Counted from the stretch's first letter, positions 52,276 through 62,214 are shown. The stretch is DNA of 64,000 nucleotides from G963669295 sp963669295 (GCA_963669295.1 OY769938.1:1426001-1490000); one strand, 5' to 3'. The notes: a model not told the origin generated them from the sequence alone. Program-made: numbers and translations.

Positions 52276-52977
52276 ATGGCTAGTCAACACGCAGGCATAA
52301 AAATACCATTAAACAAAGTACTCGTTGTTTTAATAGGCTTTCCTGTTTTTTCTACATTGATTTCTTTACTGCTGTTAAAGCGGGATATTTTTGAGGGCAT
52401 CCATCTTCCCTTTTTTCCTACCCTGTGGGTGATTATAACCGTATGGTATGCCATACAAATACTCGTTGTAAAAAAAATACTCCAATCGGAAGGGTACTCG
52501 TTTTCTGATGTTGGATATGCCTACAATAAAAGGAAAACCACATGGTTCGTTCTGGGGTTTCTAACCGTTGCCATAGGGTTAACTGTGTTTATCGAAATGG
52601 CCTTAAAAGGGAATGCAGTAGACCCCGATCGCTTGTCTGATTTCTCCAACTTATCGCCAAAAACCACCCTGCAACGCAGCATTTTTATTGCCATGGCATT
52701 GGTTGGAGGAATGTCGGAAGAGTTGGTTTACAGGTGTTTTGCTATACGAGCATTGCAAGGGTTCCGTATCAACAAATGGATCAGTGCTGTAATGGCCACC
52801 ATCCCTTTTGTATTTCAGCATGGATTAAAATCCATCGATCAATTTTGGTGGTTTTTTATCATGGGCTTATTGTTGAGTGGCTTGTTTGTCGCCTTAAAAA
52901 AAATATACGTCAACATCATCATTCACTGGCTCATCATTTTATCGGCCATGCTGGCCATATTAAGTGTTATTCAATAA
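52276..52977 (+). CDS. CPBP-family intramembrane glutamic endopeptidase
   Basis: From 52276 (MASQHAGIKIPLNKVLVVLIG) 233 residues with about seven or eight membrane helices. CPBP motifs: SEELVYRCF (EExxxR, residues about 145-151), then PFVFQHGLKSID (FxxxH-like, His about 186) and the C-terminal NIIIHWLIILSA (His in the last helix). These supply the Glu/His catalytic set of CAAX-prenyl-protease-like/bacteriocin-processing membrane proteases. Substrates in Bacteroidota are unknown; roles range from bacteriocin immunity to membrane protein processing. It follows the Crp/Fnr regulator by 75 bp but has its own -7 element, so co-regulation by that protein is possible but not shown. Confidence 0.88.
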   Translation: MASQHAGIKIPLNKVLVVLIGFPVFSTLISLLLLKRDIFEGIHLPFFPTLWVIITVWYAIQILVVKKILQSEGYSFSDVGYAYNKRKTTWFVLGFLTVAIGLTVFIEMALKGNAVDPDRLSDFSNLSPKTTLQRSIFIAMALVGGMSEELVYRCFAIRALQGFRINKWISAVMATIPFVFQHGLKSIDQFWWFFIMGLLLSGLFVALKKIYVNIIIHWLIILSAMLAILSVIQ

Positions 52978-53049
52978 ACCCACAACATTGTTGCCCATTG
53001 ATGATGCGTTAAGCAGAAGGCAAAAAGCGGGTTGTTTAAACCCATTGAA

Positions 53050-55032
53050 TTAATACCGCACCACTTTTCGGGTAAGCACTCCTTTGGTGGTGTTCAACTT
53101 TAGGTAATACATTCCTTTGGCTTGCTCTGAAAGGTTGAATTGCAAGGAAGTGCTATTGCTATCAACGGCTTTAGCAGCTACCAGGCGGCCATTAATTTGG
53201 TACAACTCAATGCCCTGGAGCAATTCATTTTGCTGGTAAGCAATGGTCAACAACCCGTTAGTAGGGTTAGGCCATACCTTCACTTCCAATAACTTGTTTA
53301 ACTCCGCTAAACCATTGCTGATTGAAATAAAGATGTCGTGAATAATAATACACCCCATGGCATCGGTAATGGTTACCGTATACCACCCTGTAGCAAGGCC
53401 ACTCACGTCTTCAGTAGTCGCTCCATTCGACCATTGGAAACTATAGGGGGGAGTGCCTCCTGAAGTGGAGAGGTCAATGGCTCCGTCATTATTGCCTTGA
53501 GTAGCATCTGTTACACTTATTTGCGAGTTTAAGGAAGCAGGTTCATAAATGATAATGCTGTAGGAAGATTGGCAATTGGTAGCGGGGTTAAATACGTCCA
53601 CCACATAAGTGCCTGGCCCCAGTCCACTAATGTCCTGGGCAGTATCTCCTGTAGACCAATTGTATACATAAGGGGGTATGCCACCGTTTACGGTAAGGTC
53701 AATACTACCATCCCCCGACCCATAGCAACTAATTTGAGTCACATCAAGCGTTAAATCGAGGCATGGGTCGGAAAAGCAAATGGTATCGACTGTAATGGGA
53801 GGGTTTAGCGTAGGATTATTGAGCGTGGTGATGATGTTCTGTGGCCACTGGGAAGGGGCATTCGACAGCGTGATAAAAGGATAATCGACCGTAGTAGCCG
53901 TATGGTCGGTTTCGTTACAATTGCTGGTACCGTTGGAGTTTGTTTTTATCAAATAGTTGATGTAATAACTTCCTCCGCTTACAATGTATCCATTGTCGGC
54001 AGTTGCTGATACTGCACCAAGGTCGTCGCATAACGGAAAGCGTTTTTCCCAAATGAAATTGCCATTCTGATCCAACTTCATAAGCGCGCCAGTACTGCCA
54101 TTGGTATAAACCTGACTTGTGATCACCAGTTCACTGTTGGCGTTCATGATCAGTTTGTTATTGATGTGGATAGAGTCGGTAAGCAGTTTTTTCGACCACA
54201 ATACATCTCCCATCGAATCGGTACGCATTAAAAATGCGGTGGTTGCCAATCCACCCGGCTCTTGCATAAAGCCGGTAAAGATTGTTCCACCATCTGCTGT
54301 TAAACACATGGAAGTGGCAGTGGTATGCACAAAGTCGGGGGTATAATGCATTTTCGACCAAAGCACATTGCCATTGTTTTTATCCACCTTTATCAAGCTG
54401 GCGGCAATTACGGTAATTCCACCAATAACAACGTTTGTGTAGGTATTGCCCAGAGCAAGGAAATGACCATCGGGCAAGATCAATACTTCTCGAAACGGTT
54501 GTGAGTTGCCATAGCTATAAATGCCATCCCATTGCATGTTGCCCATCGAGTCGGTTTTTACCAGGTAGGCACCACCATTGAAAGAATCGTGGGCTTCGCC
54601 TGCTATAATAAACCCGCGATCAGCCGTTTGTTTGACGGAAAAGGCACGTCCGGTGGAAGCGTATGTTTTTTCCCACAACTTGTTGCCTGCAGCGTCGGTG
54701 CGTATGGCGTAAAACTTGGCTGGGGAAGGGTTCCACTGGTTGAGGTTGCCCACCATCATGTAACCCTGGTCGTGCGTTTGTATACCATCGCGCCCATGAT
54801 CGGCTTCTGAACCACCATAAGATTTGGCCCATTCCATCGCTCCAAATTCATTGACTTTGAGCAGGGCCATATTATCATTTCCCTGGAAGTTGGAGCTCAC
54901 CATGGCATACCCTCCGTCTGTAGTTGGGAAAGATGCTCCGCCAGAGTTGCTGCTATAACTTTTTTGAAACGTGATTTGGGCATAAGCACATTGGCCTACC
55001 AATGCAGCAACAACTAGAATAGGTAATCTCAT
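53050..55032 (-). CDS. Exported beta-propeller protein with SprB repeats and type A sorting domain
   Basis: 660 residues. Signal peptide (to about residue 18, MRLPILVVAALVGQCAYAQ), a seven-bladed propeller-like domain (about 20-365) with repeats such as TDGGYAMVSS, TADRGFIIAGEA, VKTDSMGNMQW and TADNGYIVSGG, a Cys-containing linker, two SprB-like modules (about 435-570; CYGSGDGSIDLTVNGGIPPYVYNWSTG split), and a T9SS type A sorting domain (VWPNPTNGLLTIAY, YQINGRLVAA, ending KVVRY). It mixes SprB repeats, normally found with type B domains, with a type A domain. Expected secreted or surface-attached. Two 9-bp direct repeats lie upstream at 55106-55135. Confidence 0.87.
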   Translation of the reverse strand: MRLPILVVAALVGQCAYAQITFQKSYSSNSGGASFPTTDGGYAMVSSNFQGNDNMALLKVNEFGAMEWAKSYGGSEADHGRDGIQTHDQGYMMVGNLNQWNPSPAKFYAIRTDAAGNKLWEKTYASTGRAFSVKQTADRGFIIAGEAHDSFNGGAYLVKTDSMGNMQWDGIYSYGNSQPFREVLILPDGHFLALGNTYTNVVIGGITVIAASLIKVDKNNGNVLWSKMHYTPDFVHTTATSMCLTADGGTIFTGFMQEPGGLATTAFLMRTDSMGDVLWSKKLLTDSIHINNKLIMNANSELVITSQVYTNGSTGALMKLDQNGNFIWEKRFPLCDDLGAVSATADNGYIVSGGSYYINYLIKTNSNGTSNCNETDHTATTVDYPFITLSNAPSQWPQNIITTLNNPTLNPPITVDTICFSDPCLDLTLDVTQISCYGSGDGSIDLTVNGGIPPYVYNWSTGDTAQDISGLGPGTYVVDVFNPATNCQSSYSIIIYEPASLNSQISVTDATQGNNDGAIDLSTSGGTPPYSFQWSNGATTEDVSGLATGWYTVTITDAMGCIIIHDIFISISNGLAELNKLLEVKVWPNPTNGLLTIAYQQNELLQGIELYQINGRLVAAKAVDSNSTSLQFNLSEQAKGMYYLKLNTTKGVLTRKVVRY

Positions 55033-55105
55033 AGGGAACGTTTTGTGTAAGTTAATTATTTCGTTGCAATTAACCCGACTAAACTACCGTATGGTGGCTG
55101 ATGTT

Positions 55106-55135
55106 GATTAAACGGGGGTTGGGGGTGATTAAACG
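55106..55135. promoter_or_regulatory. Two 9-bp direct repeats, 21 bp apart, upstream of the 53050-55032 gene
   Basis: GATTAAACG at 55106-55114 and 55127-55135, centre to centre 21 bp (two helical turns), with a G-rich 12-bp spacer. On the minus strand each reads CGTTTAATC. LytTR regulators bind such pairs of 9-bp direct repeats separated by about 12 bp; the sites match that consensus partly. The site is 75-103 bp upstream of the ATG. Confidence 0.45.
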
Positions 55136-55196
55136 TTAATTTAGTGGGCTTTACTGTACCAGTCGTAATTCAAAGAATACATAAACAACATGCTCC

Positions 55197-58100
55197 TCAC
55201 CGAACTAGCATGAAGTATCCTTGTTTTTCATGCACCTCACCATCAAAGCCAACTGCTTTAATGATGCAGTAGTACGTCCCCTCCGGAGCCTCGACTCCAG
55301 TAATTGCTCTTCCGTCCCATTTACCATTTAAGGTGTTCCATTCAAACATTTTTTGGCCCCATCGATTAAAGATAGCTCCCTCTAAAGCGGTTAAACCCTC
55401 ATTGGCAATAAAGAAAAGATCATTCACCCCATCAGCGTTGGGAGAAAACACATTGGGAATAGTAAAAGTGAGGTCGCCACAAATTTCTATTGCTATGGTA
55501 TTGGTATCACCACAAGTTCCAGTTATTGTATACATGATATTGAAGGTGCCTGTTCCTGCTACGGCAGGATCAAACTCACCTGTTATTGAATCTACGATCC
55601 CATTTCCAGACCAGGTTCCTCCTGGATCATTTGCCATTAAAAACAAAACACTATCTGTAACACATAATACTCCCGGGTGTATTATCCCAGCATCGGCTTG
55701 AGGGAGAACGCCAGGTGCCACGGTGGTTGTTAAGACAACATTACAACCATTAGAGTCGATCAAGCAAGCTTGATAAGCACCGGAGCACAGTCCTGAAAAA
55801 CTCATATTGTTTTGTTGTGTTACACAATTGTCTATGCTATAGCTATAGGGTAAGGTTCCTCCACTTGGGCTAAAGAGAATACTACCATCACAACCGTCGA
55901 TACACGACTCATCGGTAGTACTGATAGAGATCGTCAATGGCAGTGGTTCAGTGATTGTAACTGTTGTGGTACCCACACAACCATTGGCATCTTCTACATT
56001 CACCATATAAGTGCCAATTGCAAGCCCAGTAAAAGTTCCTGAAGCTTGTTGAACACCACCAATATCATACAAAAAAGGGGAGGTACCCACGCTACTTGCA
56101 ACCGTAAAAGACCCTGAGCTATCGCCAGCACAACCTACGTTGGTTTGCCCAATAATGGCAGGAGTAAGGTTGGGAAGGTTGTTCACAGTAAACGTATCAT
56201 TAAAAGCACATCCATTGGAGTCGATTATAATAATATTGTATGCGCCAGGAGCCAAATTATTAAAGGCACCATTGCTTTGAGGGCCATTGCCAATGTCATA
56301 GGTGTAAGGAGCAGTGCCTCCACTTCCAAAAATAGAAACCGCGCCATTGTTATTTCCACAAGTAGCATCTACAACAGTAATAGAATCCTCCATAACAGAG
56401 GGCTGAGTTATAGTAACAGTAAGCGAGTTAATACAGCCGTCGCTGGAAGTGATTACTACGTTATACCAACCAGCTGCCAACCCGGAAAATGTTGGGCTGC
56501 TTTGTGGGCCAGTACCTATGTTGTAAGTATAAGGCGGAATTGCGCCAACGGTTGAAACAGTAAACCATCCATCATTTCCATTGTAACAAGAAACATTAAT
56601 GGTGTTTACAGCACTATTCATCGCAGCACATGGGTCAGTAATATTCCATTTTGTGACCACCGGAGTATCAGTTCCTGTACTCGTTGGTTTATTTTCCATA
56701 AAGGCACCTGTAGTAGTGGGAAAATCTGTGCTATGAACTGTTGCTGTAAAGTAAACAAAGGTATCCTTTACCACTACATTACTAAACCACGGGTAATCAA
56801 AAAAATTCCCTCCCATGAACGTACTGTAATCAAGGGATGAGCCATCGGCTGACATTACGGTCAAAGTGATGTCTCCTGCATAATGATAACTCGTGTCGAA
56901 TGCCATTGGTGTAGTTGGAAAATCTGCACTGCTTGAATGCCCCAACACATAAACATTGTCGTTATTGTCAACGGCTAATCCATATCCCGTGTCTTCTGCC
57001 GATCCCCCTAAAAAAGTAGACCACATTAAAGCACCCCAAACATCAAATTTGCTCACAAAAATATCCGGACCAATATCAATTATTGAATCAAATACCCCGC
57101 CAGTAACTGGGAAATCAGAACTCCATGTATATCCAGTAACTATAGGGTTGTCACTCCCATCAAGTGTGAGGGAGTAGCTCTTTTCCCCTGAATTTCCGCC
57201 AAGAAAGGAAGACCATATCAAGGAAGATCCATCATTGCTAATAGTACTCAAAAACACATCAAAATTCCCACCGTTATATGAAGTATCATATGACAGTACC
57301 GTATTATTGAAATCCAGGCTTGCTGTATAACCACTCACCACAATTTCACCCATACTGTTTACTCTAACTGCATACCCTTCCTCATCATCCGTTCCGCCCA
57401 GGAAGGAAGACCAAACCATCGTGGAACCATCAGGCGATAATTTGCTTACAAACGCTTCTTTTCCGCCATCATAATTATCGTCAAAAACACCAAAAGTTAT
57501 GGGAAAGTTACTGCTCTTAGTATAACCCGTTACTACAACATTCTCGCTTCCATCCAAGGCTAAATCATAAGCCCTATCAGCTCCCCCTCCCCCAAGAAAA
57601 GTAGACCACATCAAAGATGATCCATCAGCCGACAACTTTGCAACAAATGCATCGACTTCACTATTTGTAACATCAAACGCTCCAACAGTGGTGGGAAACG
57701 TAGGGTGTTCCGTTTCCCCGGCAATCAATACATTCTCATTTCCATCCAGCACTACATTATAGGCGAAATCATCTCTTCTACTCCCTAAATAAGTGGACCA
57801 AATCAAGGATGACCCATCCGATGAAATCATACTTACAAAAGCATCATTATCGCCATTATGCAAAGTATCATATGCTCCAGTTGTAGTAGGGAAATCCCCT
57901 CTATTCTCTCTTCCGCAAATTACAGCTTCATTGCTTGAAGTTACCGCTAATCCGTATGAGTAACCATAAGAATTAGGGCCTGATACATAGGTGCTGTATT
58001 CAAGTGTCAAGGTTATTGGATCAATAATTAATGGAATATTCCTGTGGTAATCCGTAAGCAACCGAAAAGAAACAATGCCATCATCCAGTACATATTCCGA

Positions 58101-58829
58101 TGTTACTTCAACTTCCTTTCCATTCACTATTTGATAAGCATAAGGTTTGGTTTGCATCAATCCATCCAAATGTTTCGCCCCAAGCAATAAGTTGCCCTCT
58201 TCATCCAGGTTCAAAAACTCCAATCCCTTGAATTCAAATGATATTTGATCAGGACTACCACCAGGCTTTACAATAAAGTCGTACTCTAATTGATGGTCTT
58301 GATTGCCATAATACCTCAAGTCAATATTGGAATAAACTTCCTCCATGAACACTTCCGCAAATACTGGTACATGATGCGCCCATTTAGTGCTATCGTTTCC
58401 TAAAAAGTAGTTATAATACGTCTCTTGCTTCTTTACTCCTTCTAACGATTGTTCTAAATAATTGGAATTGATCAATTGCAAGTCCCAAACCTGACCTTTT
58501 ATCTGCAGTCCTTCGAGCTCATCCGAATCGATGGTCTCCTGTTGGTGTTCATCGCTCTTTTCCCTAATAAATGCATCATGTCGAATACCATCTTCAGTAA
58601 ACCACACATTCATGCCTTGAATACTGGTTTGAAAGCGCACTTCTTCTGGCCACTGTCCTTTGTTTTCTACGAACTGTGCTTGATGGGAGGTTGTTTTGAG
58701 ATGAGCATAAGCATTTTTGAATGAAGAGGTTGCCTGACTATACCCACCATGCACAAAACACAGTACTAATAACAGGCTAACCGAACCATTGATGACTGGC
58801 AGTATAATACGCTTAAGCAAGTAGATCAT
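55197..58829 (-). CDS. T9SS type B protein with SBBP and SprB repeats
   Basis: 1210 residues. Signal peptide (to about residue 31), a DUF7948-like N-terminal domain (about 45-290; QFVENKGQWPEEVRFQ, MNVWFTEDGIRHDAF), about eight SBBP (beta-propeller) repeats (about 290-740) with the pattern VYVLGHSSSADFPTT, SADGSSLxWSTFLGG and DxxYGLAVDxxxNVxVTGYT, three to four SprB modules (about 755-1050), an Ig-like domain, and a type B sorting domain (IPNVFSPNADGVNDLFF, FNRWGQKMF, ending YFMLVR). A large T9SS-secreted surface or matrix protein. The first copy of the dispersed intergenic element (59001-59109) lies 172 bp upstream of its start. Confidence 0.9.
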   Translation of the reverse strand: MIYLLKRIILPVINGSVSLLLVLCFVHGGYSQATSSFKNAYAHLKTTSHQAQFVENKGQWPEEVRFQTSIQGMNVWFTEDGIRHDAFIREKSDEHQQETIDSDELEGLQIKGQVWDLQLINSNYLEQSLEGVKKQETYYNYFLGNDSTKWAHHVPVFAEVFMEEVYSNIDLRYYGNQDHQLEYDFIVKPGGSPDQISFEFKGLEFLNLDEEGNLLLGAKHLDGLMQTKPYAYQIVNGKEVEVTSEYVLDDGIVSFRLLTDYHRNIPLIIDPITLTLEYSTYVSGPNSYGYSYGLAVTSSNEAVICGRENRGDFPTTTGAYDTLHNGDNDAFVSMISSDGSSLIWSTYLGSRRDDFAYNVVLDGNENVLIAGETEHPTFPTTVGAFDVTNSEVDAFVAKLSADGSSLMWSTFLGGGGADRAYDLALDGSENVVVTGYTKSSNFPITFGVFDDNYDGGKEAFVSKLSPDGSTMVWSSFLGGTDDEEGYAVRVNSMGEIVVSGYTASLDFNNTVLSYDTSYNGGNFDVFLSTISNDGSSLIWSSFLGGNSGEKSYSLTLDGSDNPIVTGYTWSSDFPVTGGVFDSIIDIGPDIFVSKFDVWGALMWSTFLGGSAEDTGYGLAVDNNDNVYVLGHSSSADFPTTPMAFDTSYHYAGDITLTVMSADGSSLDYSTFMGGNFFDYPWFSNVVVKDTFVYFTATVHSTDFPTTTGAFMENKPTSTGTDTPVVTKWNITDPCAAMNSAVNTINVSCYNGNDGWFTVSTVGAIPPYTYNIGTGPQSSPTFSGLAAGWYNVVITSSDGCINSLTVTITQPSVMEDSITVVDATCGNNNGAVSIFGSGGTAPYTYDIGNGPQSNGAFNNLAPGAYNIIIIDSNGCAFNDTFTVNNLPNLTPAIIGQTNVGCAGDSSGSFTVASSVGTSPFLYDIGGVQQASGTFTGLAIGTYMVNVEDANGCVGTTTVTITEPLPLTISISTTDESCIDGCDGSILFSPSGGTLPYSYSIDNCVTQQNNMSFSGLCSGAYQACLIDSNGCNVVLTTTVAPGVLPQADAGIIHPGVLCVTDSVLFLMANDPGGTWSGNGIVDSITGEFDPAVAGTGTFNIMYTITGTCGDTNTIAIEICGDLTFTIPNVFSPNADGVNDLFFIANEGLTALEGAIFNRWGQKMFEWNTLNGKWDGRAITGVEAPEGTYYCIIKAVGFDGEVHEKQGYFMLVR

Positions 58830-59000
58830 TCTATTGTCCGCAATGCATTTATGTTGTCAATTTACGAAACATTTGAGTTTTATTCGCACTGAATAAGCAT
58901 CCGTACCGTTTGAGTGAATATACAAACACATTTAGCAAATAACTGTCATATTTATATCATGGAGACAATCTCGCTAGAAGTAATCCTTCACATTATCAAA

Positions 59001-59109
59001 CACACTGCTTAGTCGTGAATCTCATCGCCCTAAAGTATCAAAGTGCCTTACTGGTAAGTGGGGTACGCCCCTGCCCTGTATCTGAGTGATGCTCATCGCC
59101 TGAGGAGTA
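59001..59109 (-). repeat. Dispersed intergenic element, copy A
   Basis: Nearly identical in its core (TTACTGGTAAGTGGGGTACG and onward to the GAGTGATGCTCA block) to copy B at 61931-62036, and a shorter diverged copy C lies at 46689-46732. Oriented the same way relative to minus-strand genes; copy A is 172 bp upstream of the 55197-58829 gene and 9 bp after the stop of 59118-61826. Confidence 0.7.
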
Positions 59110-59117
59110 GAGGGAGA

Positions 59118-61826
59118 CTAATACCTATGCCTTAATTTAACCGGTGGCATCCAGGTGTTGTTGACATTAAAATTACGCTTAACGTAATTATAAAGTAGCG
59201 GAATCATGCTTTTTAATGCTGCACGTGTTTCGCTAGTAGGAAAAGAAAAATTGCTATCAAACCATGCCTGAACTGCTATCGCATAGCACTCTACACTTTC
59301 ATCTGGAGCACTCACAAAACTACCACAAGTAGGTGTACTTCCTCCCTCAAAATTCAACCTATAATCTAACAAGTGGGCAAATTCGTGCACTACTTGGTCG
59401 AACTCACGGGTGGTGTCATCTTTCTTTTGTAGGCTGGCTCCTGAAACCCCTATATTTGCTATGCTCCCTAGAACTCCACTTTTTTCGCACCTGAGCACAC
59501 GATACTCCTTCTTTTGTGAAGCCACCCCCTTCTTACACATCATTTCCTCGGTAACCAACAAAAAGTTTTGATTACTTTTTTTCCCTCCTACCCCAACAAA
59601 AACACCTCTGATACAATTCAAATCCTCATCCGTATAAACCGGACCGATGATGGGATACCTGGAGGCAGCCAGGTTTTCATCGTCTTTGGAGATGATGATC
59701 ATCCGTAGCCCCTTAATCATGTTCAAATCGTATCCCGGCTCAAGTGCATTCACCATGTTCTCACAGATCAGTTGAGCGCGTAACATGGCCCATTCGCTGG
59801 TGGTTCCAGTACCGATGATGTGAATGCCATGAGAAGTCACCAATTCTTTGTTATATGGATAAGCAGCATTCAAAGGATCCTGTGCTGGTAAAAACCAGCC
59901 CTCAATTGGCTCCATCGCCACGAAAGTAAACGCTTGTTCAGCAGCCCCGGGGTTTTTCAGCTTCATGCTAAGGGTACCTTCAGCACAGTTGAGTTGCTTC
60001 GAGTGCAAGTGCTCGTTCAGCAATGAATAAGTATCTGTACCCCTGTTTGAAACATTGGTAGGCAACCATAGTGCTTTGGTGGGTCGATACCGATTATCCA
60101 TAAAAACTTTATCACGAGGCACCAACACTAACTTGCTTACTTCTACAGGGGGCTTAGGTTTTGATGTGGTAGATGCTGGAGTTGCTGGCGTAGGCGTTGT
60201 TCCTGATACAGATGTTGCTGTTGTGGGTGTGGTGGATAGCAGCCCTCCAGTAGCTGGGTTTGTGGCTGGCGGACCCGGAACTACCGTTAATGTATATGTG
60301 CTTGCATCTGGTGTAGAGGTGCTTGCATCCGATGTAGGGGTCTCCGATGAAAATAGCTCGACCTGCTGTTCCAGTACCATAGCGGGGTATTTTTTATTAA
60401 CGAGAAAACAGTGCTCTTTCGAATAATCAGTACCATCTAATGTCCACAAAAAGGCATCCATGTTGCCACTCATAGGCACCTCCTGCATTGCTACCTCATG
60501 AGAAGTATTCACTGCTAAGCCTCTATTTTTCCCATTTTTACGGTTTATTATCGTATACCAAATGCCGTAGGTCGGACCAAATTCGTTTGTCCAGGTTCCT
60601 ATTAACCGGGGGTTCCAGGTAGCTGCAACAGACTTCCACACATAACCCGTGGTGTCTTCTATCGTGTAACCTAATGCTTTAATCTCCTTTACCGAAGTGG
60701 TGTAAATACGCTGCTCTGCACCGGGTTTACGGGCACAATACAACATCACATTGCCTCTAGCCTGGCGTGGCGCCAAATAGCCTGCCACTCCTATGTATTG
60801 ATAACCTTTGCTTTTCTCCCACTCATAACGTTCCGTTTCGTCGGTGGTGTAAAAATGCATTCCCAGCTTCGTTGAATACAAACGATGAAGCGGTACCGTG
60901 TAAGGCGCTGGCACATTAAACATGTAGAAAGCAGTAGTCTTTTCATTATACCATCCATGCCCCTCATCAACATTGGCTTCTTCATCCCGCATAGTATATA
61001 AATAACCTGTTCCGTTCGTTGATTTAAGGCGATAAGTCGGTGCTAGTTTTGCTTTGAAGGCCACTCCACTTTGTACCCAATTACTGCTACCTGTCAGATC
61101 AAAATTGATCAGTTTCCCATGCGAGCCGTCAACCTTAGCATCGTATAAGGCATTAGCCCCTTCCCAATAATGATTTTGAATACCGGGGTAGCCGTTGTTA
61201 AACGAATAGCTGGCCGCTAACTTGTACTCATTGCCTGCCAGTATTGCATCCTTCCAAAAATTAATTTTGTCAATAGGATGATAGGTTTTCCAACAGTTAA
61301 GCTGATCCATGGTGCCCTTGAAATAATTCCCAGAAACATCTGCCCCAATCATTAAAGGAAAATCATTGTTCAGGTGCTGGTCAATGAGTGGGTCCATATA
61401 CTCGGCTTCTTGTACTCCATCCACATATAAATGGGCGGTTTGGTTGTGTTGATCCATTGCCAGTGCTACATGATGCCATCTAGCATCGTTCAATGCGGTT
61501 GTTCCCACCAAACCATCCTCAGCACCTATAGTAAAACCATGTGCAGCTACACCTGCTGCGAGTTTGTTATCGTATAGATAGAGATCCCAGCCTATTTCCG
61601 TACTGGTTTTGGATACAATGCTGGTATAGTTTGGAATGGTCCCTGTGGTTTCGGTTTTAATCCATACCGAAATGGTAAAGCCTTCCGTTCCAAAGTCGAA
61701 AGTAGTATGATCGGGCACCTCTACATAATCGTCAACACCGTCGAACCACAGCGCATTGTTTTGGGCGGTAGCCCACTGACAAAAAACAAAAAGCAAGACA
61801 ATGGATAAGGCGGTTTGGTTTTTCAT
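59118..61826 (-). CDS. Exported LamG protein with C-terminal HEFAH zincin-like domain
   Basis: 902 residues. Signal peptide (MKNQTALSIVLLFVFCQWATA), a LamG/concanavalin-like lectin domain (about 22-215; WFDGVDDYVEVPDHTTFDFG, WHHVALAMDQHNQTAHLYVDG), a DUF5648-like repeat region (about 270-400; LHRLYSTKLGMHFYTTDETE, EQRIYTTSVKEIKALGY), a Ser/Thr/Pro-rich linker (about 495-575), and a C-terminal domain (about 620-902) with HEFAH (814-818, HExxH) and Glu in DESVECYAIAV (Glu843/Glu846). This suits a gluzincin-like metallopeptidase; the arrangement resembles anthrax-lethal-factor-type domains, which is a suggestion only. No T9SS sorting domain. Gene is flanked by copies A and B of the dispersed element. 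Confidence 0.78.
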   Translation of the reverse strand: MKNQTALSIVLLFVFCQWATAQNNALWFDGVDDYVEVPDHTTFDFGTEGFTISVWIKTETTGTIPNYTSIVSKTSTEIGWDLYLYDNKLAAGVAAHGFTIGAEDGLVGTTALNDARWHHVALAMDQHNQTAHLYVDGVQEAEYMDPLIDQHLNNDFPLMIGADVSGNYFKGTMDQLNCWKTYHPIDKINFWKDAILAGNEYKLAASYSFNNGYPGIQNHYWEGANALYDAKVDGSHGKLINFDLTGSSNWVQSGVAFKAKLAPTYRLKSTNGTGYLYTMRDEEANVDEGHGWYNEKTTAFYMFNVPAPYTVPLHRLYSTKLGMHFYTTDETERYEWEKSKGYQYIGVAGYLAPRQARGNVMLYCARKPGAEQRIYTTSVKEIKALGYTIEDTTGYVWKSVAATWNPRLIGTWTNEFGPTYGIWYTIINRKNGKNRGLAVNTSHEVAMQEVPMSGNMDAFLWTLDGTDYSKEHCFLVNKKYPAMVLEQQVELFSSETPTSDASTSTPDASTYTLTVVPGPPATNPATGGLLSTTPTTATSVSGTTPTPATPASTTSKPKPPVEVSKLVLVPRDKVFMDNRYRPTKALWLPTNVSNRGTDTYSLLNEHLHSKQLNCAEGTLSMKLKNPGAAEQAFTFVAMEPIEGWFLPAQDPLNAAYPYNKELVTSHGIHIIGTGTTSEWAMLRAQLICENMVNALEPGYDLNMIKGLRMIIISKDDENLAASRYPIIGPVYTDEDLNCIRGVFVGVGGKKSNQNFLLVTEEMMCKKGVASQKKEYRVLRCEKSGVLGSIANIGVSGASLQKKDDTTREFDQVVHEFAHLLDYRLNFEGGSTPTCGSFVSAPDESVECYAIAVQAWFDSNFSFPTSETRAALKSMIPLLYNYVKRNFNVNNTWMPPVKLRHRY

Positions 61827-61930
61827 GGTTAGTGGTAATTCGTATACATGAGTACAGTAACCTCAGCATACTGGTTTATAACAAGTTAAGATACACTTTT
61901 TTACAGAGTTGTCAAGGTGCCTCTTTCCTG

Positions 61931-62036
61931 CTGGCTGTGCATCTCGTTGCCCTGAAGTGTCAGAGTATCTTACTGGTAAGTGGGGTACGCCCCTGCCCTG
62001 TCTCTGAGTGATGCTCACTGCCTTAAAAGGGGAGTA
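61931..62036 (-). repeat. Dispersed intergenic element, copy B
   Basis: Core (from TTACTGGTAAG to GAGTGATGCTCA) shares about 45 of 46 bases with copy A; the flanks are about 75 percent alike. It lies about 105-210 bp upstream of the LamG-zincin gene start (61826). The surrounding 426-bp gap (61827-62252) has no convincing gene. Confidence 0.7.
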
Positions 62037-62186
62037 TTGTATCGAAGAGCGGGCAGGCGGGGAAGACCGGAAGGGCGATTCGATTTCGAACGTAGAGCAG
62101 TTTCCAGAACAAAGTACAAGAGAAAACCCAGCCAGGAATCCCCGGCACTCCTAACCGTCGGCCGGGATAAACTTCTCTCCCTGGCG

Positions 62187-62214
62187 TTTTGTTCCGATAG
62201 CTATCGGAACAAAA
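62187..62214. repeat. Perfect 28-bp palindrome with T/A flanks
   Basis: TTTTGTTCCGATAGCTATCGGAACAAAA, positions 62187-62214. It would act as a bidirectional terminator (stem flanked by T on both sides) and resembles short palindromes scattered in Bacteroidota genomes. It lies just beyond the tRNA terminator. Confidence 0.7.
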
